This document shows positions 1 through 10,719 of a DNA stretch of 64,000 bases, in pieces; the first letter of the stretch is position 1, and each line of letters begins with the position of its first letter. The stretch lies in the NCBI RefSeq assembly GCF_000003815.2, contig NC_049989.1:10647469-10711468 (forward strand), read 5' to 3'. The position numbers and the translations under genes were made by a program. Below the pieces are notes generated by a model. That model worked only from the letters and a program-made list of their open reading frames with translations, was not told the DNA's origin and did not search any database. This DNA comes from Branchiostoma floridae (taxonomy: Eukaryota; Chordata; Leptocardii; Amphioxiformes; Branchiostomatidae).

Positions 1-927
1 TCAGAAATTCTAACTGCATTCCAGCTATTTGTGACCGTTCTTTTGTCTGACCCGAAAGTTATCGACAAGTTAAAAACTGTCGAGGTACATTAGAAGTGGA
101 GAAATGTCGAATGGCATTCAAAATGGATTCTAAGTGTATTCTAACTATTCTAGCTGCAGTATGACCGCATTCTACGGCATTCCAACATTATTCGAAGCAT
201 TCTTATCTATTTCGATGGAGAACCGAAACGGCAAGCCACTTCGAATCCTGCCAGAATTTGGCCAGAAGAATATCTGGAATGCAGTTAGGATTTCTAAAAT
301 ACACTACGAATTCCCAAGAATAGAAAAAAATCATTTTGAAGGCATTTTGCCTCATTCCTTGTCGTGTGAAGAAGATATAAGATCCATTTTGATTTCCCGC
401 TTGGAATTGCCCCGAATGTGGCATGAATTTTGCAAATACTTCATTTCGGCTGGTTCTGCTTGATTCCAGCTGGTAATTCCGTTTCAGAGTAAAGGCCCTA
501 TTACCAAGGTGAGTTCCCATTTAGTTTTGCCTCAATCCACTGGTCTATTTTTGAAAGCGACCTCATCAGTATTGCAAGAAGAAAATGTTTTTTAATGGGT
601 TTTATAATTCAATGTCTCTGGGCAGAGGATCCTTTTCCCATGGTTTGATAGTTCAATTTGTTACCATGCCGCCTCTATTCCTGTATATTCACTAGTTGCT
701 AAGAGTCTCCAACCTCTCTAAACAGATTCGCAACGTACGTATGCCAATGGACGGTGGCTAATATAATATCACGGAAAATCACTGAATTAAACCACCATAC
801 GTCTTTGATTCTTGTACCTTAGTTACTGCTCTAAGAGGGAAGAGACAGAGAAAGAGGGTAATAAGCATTTAAATCGTAGTTTACTCTGAATGCTGAGCAA
901 TATCAAGGGGCTACAAGGACACACAGT

Positions 928-1180
928 AAAGGTGGTATTTCATTACACTTGCTGCACCATTGCGGCACTGCGGGGTTCGAGAGATAACTCAACCAATTTA
1001 CCTTAAGAGATGAAGAGCGAATTTTCTTACTAAAAGGTGTATTTTGACGTATACGTATACATTTACGTATTAGGCAATGTCTAATTTATGAAAAAATCGG
1101 CGAAAATAACAAAACGGTGCCACAGTGATTGAACCCCGCAGAGCCGCACCGGTGCCCCAAGTGTAGTGAGATAAAACCTT
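928..1180. mobile_element. Inverted-repeat transposon, family A (copy 1)
   Basis: A non-autonomous DNA element of about 250 bp whose ends are imperfect inverted repeats of about 50 bp. The left end reads AGGTGGTAT...GCACTGCGGGGTTCG and the right end is its complement (GAACCCCGCAG...CCGGTGCCCCAAG...ACCTT). The middle is AT-rich and contains no open frame. The same ends recur at 1465, 13108, 23731 and 26840, with a variant pair at 21604-22088. No transposase is present. The superfamily is not assigned because the target duplication is unclear. Confidence 0.75.
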
Positions 1181-1214
1181 AAGACATAGATAGCACTATT
1201 GTAACCATTCCAAG

Positions 1215-1460
1215 CTACCAAAGAACGTTCCAAATGGATGCGACATCACCTGTACGATCTGAATTGCAATACACGTATTTACGTCTTGGGTTTGAATCCC
1301 CTGACATGCAACCTTCTTGTGACCTTTGGAAAGACACTCAGCGTTCCTTGTATGTCTCACTTCATGCAGGTGGAAATTAGTACCTAGCTTCGGTTTCGGA
1401 CATCCCTCGGACTAAAAGGTTTTGCGTGTCTGAGGAGAGCACGTTTCATAACCTACTTCA
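1215..1460 (+). repeat. tRNA-derived SINE, 5'-truncated
   Basis: The segment contains a B-box-like GGGTTTGAATCCC at about 1289, followed by a body that matches the better-preserved SINE at 52640-53152 (on the other strand), including TAGTACCTAGCTTCGGTTT and CATCCCTCGGACT. The tRNA-like A box is not recognisable. The family-A transposon at 1465 abuts its 3' side. Confidence 0.6.
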
Positions 1461-1464
1461 CTCT

Positions 1465-1713
1465 AGAGGTGTACTCTCACTGCACTTGTGGCACCGGTGT
1501 GGCACTGTGGGGTTCGCAGATGACTCAACGGTTTTCAGAGATAAAGAACGAATTTTCTTCCGTTTTGTGCATTTTGTTGTCCTCGAAGTCATTCTTTTAC
1601 GTATTACGCAGTATATAAATTATTACAAATCGCGAAAATAACAAAAAAGTGCAGCAGCGAACGAACCCCCGCAGTGCCGCACCGGTGCCCCAAGTCCAAT
1701 GAGAGTACACCTT
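1465..1713. mobile_element. Inverted-repeat transposon, family A (copy 2)
   Basis: Same terminal inverted repeats as copy 1, better preserved: GTGTACTCTCACTGCACTTG at the left and its complement ending GAGAGTACACCTT at the right. The interior (GAACGAATTTTCTT..., CGCGAAAATAACA) is shared by all copies. It sits directly next to a SINE fragment. Confidence 0.75.
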
Positions 1714-1742
1714 AAGTAGGGTAGGGAATTGATTATTTACTT

Positions 1743-2010
1743 CAAGCAGCCCTCGCAAGGCCCCTTCCCACTAGACGGCGATCGCGCTGCGCTCTCACTG
1801 CGACCCAAAACTGATGCGTGTAACCTTCGATTTCATACTGTGTACATCATACAAAATATAAAAGTGACACTGAAAAGACAACATAACACACAAAGCATGA
1901 AAAAGTTCTTTTTTTTTAATTCGTTGTGTGATCTGTCAAATCTTAGGTCGCAGAGAGAGCGCGGCGAGATCGCCGTCCTAGTGGAAAGGGGTTATAACCC
2001 CTGCTTTTGC
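1743..2010. mobile_element. Inverted-repeat transposon, family B
   Basis: The arms of about 50-60 bp contain CCCACTAGACGGCGATCGCG on the left and the near-complement CGCCGTCCTAGTGGAAAGGGG on the right. The AT-rich centre has no coding content. A broken copy of the left arm lies at 13055-13105, where a family-A element interrupts it. Confidence 0.7.
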
Positions 2011-2860
2011 TATTGTGTCGGTTAGTCCTCTCTCATGCCTATGTCACATTTCAAAACCGGGGCCCGATCGGGAACGAAAATTATTATATAAAGGACACCA
2101 AATAACACAAGTCACAAGTCAAGAGAATAGTCGTGGGCATTATTTGTGCCTCAGGACTTGTTACGTGGCAACACCTATTAGTAAGTAAAAAAAGATGAAC
2201 GAATTAATTGCATCAGTATTGCAGAAATCAATGCCCTGTTTCTGAATGGTTACGTTATAATGATGTTGGTGAAACGAAGTTTCAGCAGCTAGGCAGTAAG
2301 ATTCCGCGACAGGAATTTTAATTTCATATTAGGTTTTCTGATTTCATGTCTGCAAAGCCTTTTCGCGTGGTCTGGTGGGTTAATGCCAGTCTGACACTAT
2401 TCCTATCTATTCACTGGTTGCTAACGCTCGGTCTAATCGTCTAAGCAGGGGCCTTTGCCTTCTGGCTTGACCACGTCACAAGGTATTAATGCAAATTGAC
2501 GGATGCTAACACCATGGGATTTCATTTCAAGCCCCTTGCACATTTACATTCTTGTGCCGTAGTTACAGTTACTGTATAACATATAGAAGAAAAACTTTTG
2601 ATCGTAGCCTTTTTACATTCTGCATGATGGGTTTGCGCCGGTGAAACCACAGGCATCGCCTACCTTCGACATTGCGACCTTGGGAAACGCACTTTACAAG
2701 ATTCTACGTGATCGATTCAATAGCGCAACTGTAGCTTGTGTGCTCGCTTCAAAAGACATTAAAAAACTGCTTTCACTTCTTAGCATGGAGTACTAGAGAG
2801 GACACAGCACTACCAGCGGACTAGCCCCCCCTTCCTAAGTGCTAATGAAATGGAGATGGC
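2010..2860. other. Intergenic, no gene seen; one TATA-like site
   Basis: No coding frame or repeat was recognised. ATTATATAAAGGACACC at about 2082-2098 resembles a TATA box, but no plausible first exon follows, so no promoter is claimed. Confidence 0.4.
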
Positions 2861-3420
2861 ACAACCCTATGCATCTGTTACCTACAACAGACGCACGGGT
2901 AAATTTGAAGTTGGGCTGCAAAGGCACAAAGTAAAACACGTAGTGCAAGAGTCACACGCACAAGGCCCACATGTCTATTTGCGATACGAGAATAACTGTG
3001 AGTTTGAAGCACGTACACGGTTGCAGACAACGAAACCATTTCAAGCTACGTACGGAAGAAAGTTCAAAACGGACGATCGCAATGGTAAATTTAGATTGGG
3101 GCTGCCAAGGCACACGTAGTGCATGATTCACACGCATAAGGCTCATGCTTCTTTGCGATTCGAGAATAACTGTGAGTTTGAAGCAAAGTAGTATAAAATG
3201 GAATCTTTATAAGCTACGTACTGAAGAAAGTTCAAAACGGACGATGGCAAGGTTAAATTTAAATTAGGGGTGCAAGCGTACACAGTTAAACACGTAGTGC
3301 ATGATTCACACGCACAAGGCTCATGTCCCTTTGCGATACGAGAATAACTGTGAGTTTTAAGCACAGTAGGTAAGAATGGAACCATTTCAAGCTGCTGAAA
3401 AAAAGTTCAAAATAGATGCG
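2860..3420. repeat. Tandem repeat, unit about 175 bp, about three copies
   Basis: Three diverged copies share GCGATACGAGAATAACTGTG (at about 2981, 3155 and 3333), the GTGCATGATTCACACGCA block and GAAAGTTCAAAACGGACGAT. The spacing is 174 and 178 bp. One unit stays open for 89 codons, but the frame is not kept in the other copies, so it is treated as non-coding. Confidence 0.8.
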
Positions 3421-3604
3421 ACACGTGTACAATCGCAAGACACAAACCTGAAATCAGTTCTCTGTAAGAACGGACCAAAATGTGCATTTATCTTGCTTGA
3501 CAACATCTAGGCATATGTTGTCAATACTAAAATGTATGATATCTCAGGTGGGTATGCAAGTTACGGAAGGGAAGTTAAGGGGAGATCTTGCGATCGAGGA
3601 GGTG

Positions 3605-3810
3605 TTTTAATACCCCCTCACATGTAGCAAAAATTGATCGGACGACGAGTCTGCGAGCTCTAAATAACGAGGAGGCATGACCCTGACGGGAAGGGGGGGA
3701 CTCTGACATTTCTTCGTCTGCATCAGGGTCATGCCTCCTCGTAATTTAGAGCTTGCAGACTCGTCGTCCGATCGATTTTCGTTACATGTGAGGGGGGGGG
3801 GGGTATAAGC
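3605..3810. repeat. Long inverted repeat (hairpin), arms about 75 bp
   Basis: The left arm (about 3608-3690) runs CCCCCTCACATGTAGC..GATCGGACGACGAGTCTG..GGAGGCATGACCCTGA. The right arm (about 3722-3800) is its complement, ending in a poly-G tract. The spacer is about 35 bp. A diverged arm with ATCGATCGGACGACGATTCT occurs at about 28510, so this is probably a dispersed fold-back transposon. Confidence 0.75.
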
Positions 3811-4277
3811 ACGCTTAAAAGGAGGGACTCGCAACCCCTCCCTGTACACATACACACTACTAGGGATCATTAATCGGCTAATTAGTTAAGATTTAGGACT
3901 CCAAGCCAGGCTTTTGTCGTTATTATCGTCTGCATGCTCAGTTTAGATGAATAAGTTGAATCCGACTTACGACTTAGCTCACAGAAATTTAAAAAAGCAA
4001 AAGTTACAAAAGAAAGAAAGACTGCCATCCACATGCATTCACTCTGCAGTTTCTTGACTAGGACCTTACGCACCTCTAGTTACCTCTGGCAGTGAGTTAC
4101 ATAAAGAACCTCTCTCATTTACATTGCGATGCAGGCAAGCATTAAAGAACTCAATAATCAGGGTGTTGCAGACAACTGACCTGAAATGAGTTAAGTCCAT
4201 TCAATTCCTTTGGGCCCAACTAAGGCAGAAATAACGCTATTACCTATCATGGAAGCTCATCTGTGTTGGTAGTACTT

Positions 4278-4500
4278 ACATGAACTTTATTTGCACCACA
4301 ATTGTACATGGTACAAAGTATGGCAACAGCTATTACATAAGGTACAAAATAGAGGTACACATGTATAGGATAAAGCTTAACATGATGATCCTAGTTAACA
4401 TAACAATAAGGGCTAACATAATTCATTCGTATAGTATCACAATGAAGTATTCAAAAACAAAGTTAGAGTACTGGACACTGAACAGGATTAATTTGTGAGA
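4278..4500 (-). mobile_element. LINE 3' end (CR1-like), fragment
   Basis: CTTTATTTGCACCACAATTG followed by TACATGGTACAAAGTATGGC resembles, in reverse orientation, a LINE 3' untranslated tail ending in an AATAAA-type signal. Related tails occur at 28555 and 51035. No reverse-transcriptase sequence is attached. Confidence 0.45.
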
Positions 4501-4524
4501 TAAATAAATGAGGTCATGAACACC

Positions 4525-4765
4525 TGAGCCTTCCAACCGTCACTGAACAAAGACGGTGGGCGTTACAGACTTTCTGACACGTTTGACCAATCATTGACGT
4601 CACGGATCCACAGGATCACGTGTTGATGATAATATCACGTGTCTGTAGCTCTCGCGAGTTTACGTTCTTAAGTGATTGGCCGTTATTGATCCAGAAGAAG
4701 GCGACAATGGTAACATTTGTGTTGAAAGAAAGTGTAGCATTGTGCAGTGCTATTACTTGTGTGAG
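4525..4765 (+). repeat. Dispersed repeat shared with 36130-36780
   Basis: CACTGAACAAAGACGGTGGGCG, ATCACGTGTCTG, CTCTCGCGAGTTTACGTTCT and the TGTGTTGAA..AAAGT block recur in order in two tandem copies near 36.1-36.8 kb. The element's nature is unknown. The TCTCGCGAG core resembles a promoter motif but here travels with the repeat. Confidence 0.6.
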
Positions 4766-4859
4766 GCTGGTTTGAATGGAGAAATCAATGCAGACATGGC
4801 ACGAACAGTTGTTGGTAAATTTACTTTTCAAATACTGTACTGACCATGGCATACACTAC

Positions 4860-5655
4860 TTAACCTTTATCCGAGTGGTAGCCTATGTCCATTGTTTTTC
4901 GAAACAGGGTATAATTTATTAATACCAAGTCGAGGGAATTTGAGAATGTTGCAGCTCGATGCAACGACGGATAAAGGTCACCCCAATATTTGAAAATATT
5001 TCTGTTTGATATAACAACGGATATAGGTTACCCCGTGCATAAAGGTGAAGAAGCGTTACATACGTTGTTTTTTTTCATCGGTACTTCTAGTACTAGTGGG
5101 CTGACATTAACGTTAGGTCTGGCATAAGAGTCCCCGAACAAAGACTTGGTATAAGTGCGTAACCGAATTTTAATCTTATAACATTCTTCCCCGCTACAAG
5201 TTACAAGGGTCTACTTGATAACTATGGGATACAATTACGATTGATATTCATCTGACACGCATAGACAATTTACAATATTTATATTTTAAAACATGCTAGC
5301 ATGTTCTCCCTTAAAAAGGACGTACATGGAGCAAAAAAAGGAATCTGAAGTTTGCAAGGTAGCAGTATTCAAACAACTGTTATCAAACGTATCTTACTAC
5401 GCGGATATCTAACTTCCATTGGCCAATATGAAATTATTAAGAGAAATTCTATCCACAAGCGCGGTCCTCTCGTTAATGTGTATACTACTAAAAATTTGAC
5501 ATAAGTCTTCGAATTTCATAATCATGTAACACTTTAGCGACCTTTGAAATACCAACGTACTCAACTCAAGCACGTTACTTCAACAAAACGATTTTCTATT
5601 TTATTGAAATGTCAGGTTACGTTCAGGGCTAAAATGCATGGCTCAATAAAATTAA
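4860..5655. other. Intergenic, no gene seen
   Basis: AT-rich sequence with no supported coding frame, RNA gene or repeat. Confidence 0.4.
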
Positions 5656-5659
5656 AGAG

Positions 5660-5854
5660 TTATATACTACAGAAAATTTCTTTGCCGTCCTTATTCCACC
5701 TCGACCCTACTCGGTAGCCTCGGGTGCTTCTCGGGTCATCGTTGTCGCTCGCGTGGTCCCATTTGCATGCTCCTGTGGTACGTTTGTAATAGGTGAGGTC
5801 TCCGTAATGGATAAGGTCAGGGTAAGGGTGAGTAGTCTTTATCTTTATAACAAG
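5660..5854 (-). CDS. Possible 3'-terminal exon of an unidentified gene
   Basis: On the minus strand an open frame of about 64 codons ends at the TAA at 5660-5662. It includes HPYPDLIHYGDLTYYKR, then ACKWDHASDNDDPRS, and ends DGKEIFCSI. Codons are C-rich at third positions inside an AT-rich neighbourhood, and aromatic and charged residues are mixed as in a folded domain, which suggests real coding. There is no start codon; candidate acceptor AGs at about 5840-5858 lack a good pyrimidine tract, so the 5' edge is uncertain. All these acceptors would be in phase 0, which fits a possible phase-0 donor at 6759. I do not recognise the protein family. It could also be a chance frame. Confidence 0.35.
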   Translation of the reverse strand, partial: LVIKIKTTHPYPDLIHYGDLTYYKRTTGACKWDHASDNDDPRSTRGYRVGSRWNKDGKEIFCSI

Positions 5855-6569
5855 CTACGCGCGATGATATTGTTATGAATAAGTTATATTCCTTCTCACT
5901 GACGTTTTTCGTGTATAGCTGGATACATGTAGGCACTGATGGGTGAACAAAACAGCTTCATGAACGACAGTTGCCCTTTCATTCAATTCACCGCAACAGT
6001 CTCAGTTTGGCTGAAACGTTATAACCGCAGTCGGCAAGTGTAGTGTCGTTTAAGGTCACGTATATTCAAATGAAGACTATGTGATGTTAGTGTAACTCCA
6101 TAGAAGAACTTTCTTGCGGCAACTTTTTATAATCTTTTTTTTAGAAAACATTTTTTTTTTTTAAATCTACGATTCGGAGACCACATGGCTCCAAGAAATG
6201 GTTTGCACATTTGCATGATGTATGTCTGGATATGCACACCTTTAACTGTTTTACATATGTCACAAGAATAGAATTCCTATCATTTTCCGCTTGATTAATT
6301 ATGCAAACTAGGCCCATATTAGCATATCTAGTATCTGTTAAATGTTCTACCTACCTCAAATTACATTTGCTACATCTTCAGAAGACATACAAGCTAAAAT
6401 CAGAGTTCAGATGGAGATTTGTAATATGCAATACGTTTAAGTTTAAAGAAACGAATGTTCAGAAATAGTTTCACCTATTTAGTATGTGTTTTCTCTATAC
6501 GGTTTCTCTTGACCAAGGCAGACATAACGTGGGCTTAACGTAAGGTTACTGAAGATCTGTTTCTTTCTA

Positions 6570-7300
6570 AAGTTCATGACAGCTTACGTAAGAATTGTAA
6601 TGGTTTATATGAGCAATAAACTCTGTGCATCCAACTTGTACAATTATGTCTATCTGCAGACATGTTTGCGAACAAATTGGCTATTAGTGCAGTTGCCCTT
6701 AATTTAGCCATCATATTGTACATATATTACCGCAGTAAATTTGTGTTGCCTTTATAACCTTGGCATCTAGAAGGATAGTCAGTACAAAACCTCTGTTCCC
6801 CGTTAATGAAAATATGTCTCTTTCCATCATGTACTGTTCAGCGTACTGGTTGAAAGATTTCTGAGAAATGTCCTCTCCGATGAAAAACTGTACTTCAAGC
6901 TTCGGATTACACTTGATGATTTTCTGGGATTTTGAAACCCCGTCCGTTGGCACATTCGGCATAAACATTCTGTCACGATTCATACATGACACGACCTGTG
7001 AGTGCTATTATTTTTTGAAGGCTTTGAAGGTTTGGCTTACCGGCAGTTGTGTCCTCAATATGATCTCTATCGGGACAGCAAGGAAGGCATAACGTGAACG
7101 TATTGGTAGCTAAACGAAGAATAGTTTCATCCTAAAGTTAATGTGAGCTTACACAAGAATCGTAATGGCCAACAACTGCTGTAAAAGCAAATGTGTGCTT
7201 TCATCTTAATCATCAAACTTTTGCCATAATGTCCTTCTGCAAAGCTCATCGCAAACAAATTGGCTATTAGTGCTCGCACTTGCTATCATTTTTGCCTGTC
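6570..7300. repeat. Diverged duplication, about 560 bp apart
   Basis: GCAAACAAATTGGCTATTAGTG occurs at about 6671 and again at about 7252. It is preceded in both places by a diverged GCTTACRYAAGAATYGTAATGG block (about 6582 and 7150). The surrounding segment therefore seems to have been duplicated, which agrees with the repeated exon-like islands here. Confidence 0.6.
6759..6995 (-). CDS. Possible internal exon of an unidentified gene
   Basis: The minus-strand frame runs from an ACTCACAG acceptor at 6996 to a weak donor (CCAAG/GTTATA) at 6759; without that donor it continues to a stop at 6711. It encodes about 79 residues including SKSQKIIKCNPKLEVQFFIG and SFNQYAEQYMMERDIF, a composition typical of a globular secreted or enzyme domain. 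A degenerate second copy of its 5' half lies at about 8112-8203 and has lost the frame. That is the pattern of exon duplication followed by decay. The function is not recognised. The + strand frame over the same bases is judged a shadow. Confidence 0.35.
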
Positions 7301-7726
7301 AAGCGAAATTGTTCAGTAAATCGAGACAGGAAGATTTTTGTTTTATTTTCTGTGACCCTTTTGTGCGCTTAACTTTACCATGTTTAAAATGTCGCCAACA
7401 TTTATTGGTTTGGTTTCCACCAATGTAAAAAAAGTATAATAGCATTCTTACACTAATTTGCGATTATATAGAAGCATTTATAAGCAAAATAGACCTTTTC
7501 CGAGCATTTTTAATTGCAACGTACAGTGTACAGTCATGAATATAATGAATCTCCAAGTCTGTCAAAGAAGCAATGGCTTATGTTTCAGATATTCTGTGGT
7601 TATTTTTTTTCATCGATTTATATATATGTTTATCTATTTAGAGTCCTCATGACAATGGTGGGTATGGCATATCAGGTGTTACCATTTATTTAGTAAGGCC
7701 GCCATACCAACTATGATATTGCCGCA

Positions 7727-7846
7727 CTATTCATTTGTTATCTTGTCCCTCAGAACGATAGACTCTACAAAATATTCGTTTCCCTGGAGGTAATAAAACA
7801 CTACTCTCTCGGGGTGCAAAATATACTCAGGACCACCTCTGATGAT
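7727..7846 (-). CDS. Short coding-like frame, unidentified
   Basis: On the minus strand, between a TAG at 7847 and a TAG at 7727, lies a frame containing GGPEYILHPERVVFYYLQ and ending RDKITNE. A possible acceptor (AGATCATCAG) lies at its 5' edge. It has no start codon. It may be a terminal exon of the same decaying gene cluster as 5660 and 6759, or chance. No family is recognised. Confidence 0.25.
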   Translation of the reverse strand: MIRGGPEYILHPERVVFYYLQGNEYFVESIVLRDKITNE

Positions 7847-8111
7847 CTAATTTACAACTTGACCAATCAGAATCAGAGGACACGTGAATAAATCATGTTC
7901 ATTTTGACGGTGCTGTTACGTGGTCCAACCGCATTTATAATAACTGCAATATGCATTGGGTTCCCTTCTTTCTCTTCCATCTACAGTTAATGTCTCTTTC
8001 TTACATGAACTCTTCAGCGTGCTGATAGCCAAAAAATTCTCACTGGTTTTAACTGGTTCTCACTGGTAATGTCAGGTCTATGATGACTTATCACGTTTGA
8101 AGCCACAGGTT

Positions 8112-8303
8112 TCACCTAACGATTTTCTGGGATTTTTAAAACCCCTCCGTTGGCACATTTGGCATAAGCCTGCTGTCACGATGCATACATGACGCGACCT
8201 GTATGTGTGGGCTTTTATCTTCCACAGGGAGGCAGTAGTTTCGACTTGCCAGCAGCAGTAGTATAGCAGGAAGCACAGCGCCCGCTTCTCACGTAGGCTA
8301 CAT
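8112..8303 (-). pseudogene. Degenerate duplicate of the exons at 9101 and 6759
   Basis: From a strong acceptor (CTGTGTTTTCAG, minus strand, exon from 8303) the sequence resembles the island at 9101-9208 (shared CAGCAGTA..TATA.. and the adjoining CATGCTTACCT). It then runs into a copy of the 6759-6995 exon (CAGGTCGCGTCATGTATG, CCAAATGTGCCAACGGA). Stops and frame changes interrupt every frame across the junction, so it is best read as a broken duplicate. Confidence 0.4.
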
Positions 8304-8703
8304 CTGAAAACACAGCAGGTAAGCATGTACTATTTTTGTCAAATTTAACAAATCTAGTTGTCAATGTTACCGTGGCCCATGGTAGAAAAAATACATTCAT
8401 TATCACATTCCCACTTCATGCAAAAATACAGACGAGGTTCTAGGTTGCGGTCGCATTGAAGACCCCATCCGTAGTTGGATGGTATCTTCAGATGCGTCCA
8501 GGAAGATTAAGTTGTATAATGGTGTTTTGCTTCTGTGCAGTTGGTTGTGACTTACGTGCTGCTCTTTGTATACTAGAGGTAGACTCCTTCTGATTTCCCG
8601 GTTTATCGCTGGTGAAGTCTTCGGATGGGCCTTTTGCATTTCTTTTTTTTTAATTTGTGGCTACTATGATTATTCTAAGACGTGTGTTATCTCGAGTTCT
8701 ATT

Positions 8704-9027
8704 GCTAAGGGCACAACTCGCCGTACGTGCAAATTCTAATGTGCTGTCTACGTGCCAAAAGGTGGGCATTTTTTTTGGATACGTAAGTGGTAAGTACCGC
8801 CTCCGTACGAACTCGTAAGGAATTCGACGGGTTTTGGAGCACGCAGACACGCCGTAGAATTTTACGTGCAAGCAAAACTTTGTGTGCATCAGGCTGCAGA
8901 TACGAGCCAGTAAGGACGACGCGCCTCCCCTGTACAGCCTGGACGTTTTCAGAAATACGTGGCGGCCGTGGCCTAAAAAAAAACAACCTACGGACAAATT
9001 TCACGTGCGGCGCGTTGTGTCCTTAGC
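8704..9027. mobile_element. Inverted-repeat transposon, family C (copy 1)
   Basis: The termini GCTAAGGGCACAACTCGCCG and CGGCGCGTTGTGTCCTTAGC are inverted repeats of each other. The interior is unusually GC-rich, full of CACGTGC/ACGTGC words, and matches the reverse complement of 54502-54850 over its whole length (GTACCGCCTCCGTACGAACT, GCACGCAGACACGCCGTAG). It has no transposase. Several overlapping frames here are by-products of the GC-rich sequence. Confidence 0.8.
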
Positions 9028-9100
9028 CTAACCAACCCAAGGAGGTGAATTCACTCGTTTTACCTGAGATTTTTGATTAAGCTTTTTATTGTTGCTGTAC

Positions 9101-9208
9101 TGAATATTGCATAACGATATCGCCGGCAGCAGTATACCGTACTGTATAGCTAGAGGGACTGCAACCGAAGCAGCTATACTCTTCATCAACTGCAAAGACT
9201 ACACCTAC
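9101..9208 (-). CDS. Possible exon of an unidentified gene
   Basis: A good minus-strand acceptor (CTTTCTGCGTTTCAG) at 9209 is followed by 36-38 open codons containing VGVVFAVDEEYSCFG and YTVRYTAAGDIVMQYS. A possible donor (TTCA/GTACAG) lies at 9101. A diverged copy of the same arrangement is at 8303. The opposite strand is also open and ends in AAAG/GTAAGC, so the sense strand is not certain; minus is preferred because the acceptor is stronger and repeated in the duplicate. The family is unknown. Confidence 0.3.
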
Positions 9209-9234
9209 CTGAAACGCAGAAAGGTAAGCATGTG

Positions 9235-9640
9235 TTGTAGGGGTGGGTACAGAAAATCCAGGTACGGTTCAGGTCCAGGGGATTACGTCATGGTCCTAAA
9301 CCTATACATAACACGTTGTAGAAACTTGTGAATGGGTGAAACGATGATCGAATTTTCCACATAGGAATCTATTTGGCGCCTTCAATTCCCCCTACTATTT
9401 TAGAATTCTGTCTTCATATAAATTCTGTATGTTTGACTATAAAAACGTGGTAAAATGACAAGAAAACTACCGCAATTCATTCTTGTTATTTTCTAAAACT
9501 AGTCAGCGCCAAAAGTTTCATTCCATGCCGATATACTAGTAATCTGGTCAGTTTCTTCACGATCCAAAATCCGGTCTATTGACTTTTTTCAGGTCAGTTT
9601 CGGACCGGTCCAACAAGAAAAAAAAAGTTTTGTACCGTAC
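9235..9640. repeat. hAT-like transposon debris
   Basis: GGGGTGGGTACAGAAAATCC, CGGTTCAGGTCCAG and later CAGGTCAGTTTCGGACCGG resemble the ends and subterminal words of the hAT-type element at 62338-63373. Similar words occur at 14850-14890 and 58430-58520. Boundaries cannot be set. Confidence 0.4.
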
Positions 9641-10174
9641 ACCGCATGTGATTTCATCTTATATGCAACAATGTATTTGTCAATCTTTAAAAGAGACTTC
9701 CTATAGCTAAATTGATCTGATATCCAACAGGGCCTATGATAGGCTCACAACGCATTCTTGTGTGCTATTTCTGTGATGTTAGATTGTCCTTGAAAAGAAT
9801 TTTGCATAGACATTGCTAGTTTTGCCAGTAGATTTTACTGTATTCATTTTACTCTACGATTTGAATGCTTTCAGTAGCAACTGCAACATGTCATAATTGA
9901 TTTTAGCCTGGAGTCCAGCCTTGTTCGCCTTTGTCTGCCCCCTAAGGTTGCTATTCTGCAGGGTAGCAACCTTCGGGAGCAGCCTAAAGCAAACAAGGCT
10001 GTAGTCCAGGCTATAATTGTTTCGCTTCTACCTAGCGCGTTTCTGAATATAGGCCTATGAATCAAAGCTTAACAGAATATGTCTCTAGATTCTTTTAAAA
10101 AGTGAATCATTTCTATTTGACGCCTTGATAACAAATGACTGCAGAATGTTACACGTACAAAGAACTGGATACGT

Positions 10175-10475
10175 TTATGAAGGTTAGACATCCAGGTAAG
10201 CAATATTCAAATACAATTCAATCTCTACAACTGGATAAAAACGGATATTTATTTCCGGNNNNNNNNNNNNNNNNNNNNNNNNNNNNNNNNNNNNNNNNNN
10301 NNNNNNNNNNNNNNNNNNNNNNNNNNNNNNNNNNNNNNNNNNNNNNNNNNNNNNNNNNTATGTTCTGACTAGTTCATTCTTTCAAGCTGAAGAAGAGTGA
10401 TGGATGTCACTCGAAACGTCCGGAAATAAATATCCTGTTTTTATCCAGTTGTAGAGATTGAATTGTATTTGAAAA
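10175..10475. mobile_element. Fold-back element interrupted by a sequence gap
   Basis: The left arm (10203-10258, containing CAATTCAATCTCTACAACTG) and the right arm (about 10418-10470) are close inverted repeats. The right arm is preceded by CTGAAGA-A-GAGTGA-TGGATG-TCACTC-GAAAC (10387-10417), a helix with a hammerhead-like core. The outer flank GAAGGTTAGACATCCAGGTAA at 10179 is shared with a different fold-back family (38905, 53480). Confidence 0.7.
10259..10358. other. Assembly gap of 100 N
   Basis: Exactly 100 unknown bases, a conventional placeholder length, placed between the arms of an inverted repeat. The missing sequence is probably the other side of the hairpin; its true length is unknown. 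Confidence 0.95.
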
Positions 10476-10719
10476 AAGAACTGGATAGTACTAGTTTTCA
10501 TTAAAGAGAAAGGTATCAGACGTTTCCATCAAGGTAAAGAATTTAGATCTGTTATTCCTCCTCTGAGAATCAAGACTTGCTGTAATCCAATTGGCACGAA
10601 ACATTGGGACGGCACATGTATATTTCACGTATTCAGTTTGACTGTGGAAGGATTGACATAACAGGTGACTATCACCTTTGTAAGATGTCAAACTGGAGAC
10701 CAGACTGTAAGGTTTAATC

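Noticed and set aside
2850-3119. 89-codon frame in the 175-bp repeat
   Set aside because: The frame is not kept in the neighbouring copies of the same repeat, whose unit length is not a fixed multiple of three.
8650-9026. Several overlapping frames of 79-115 codons
   Set aside because: The region is a GC-rich inverted-repeat transposon and its second copy (54502-54850) does not keep any of the frames.
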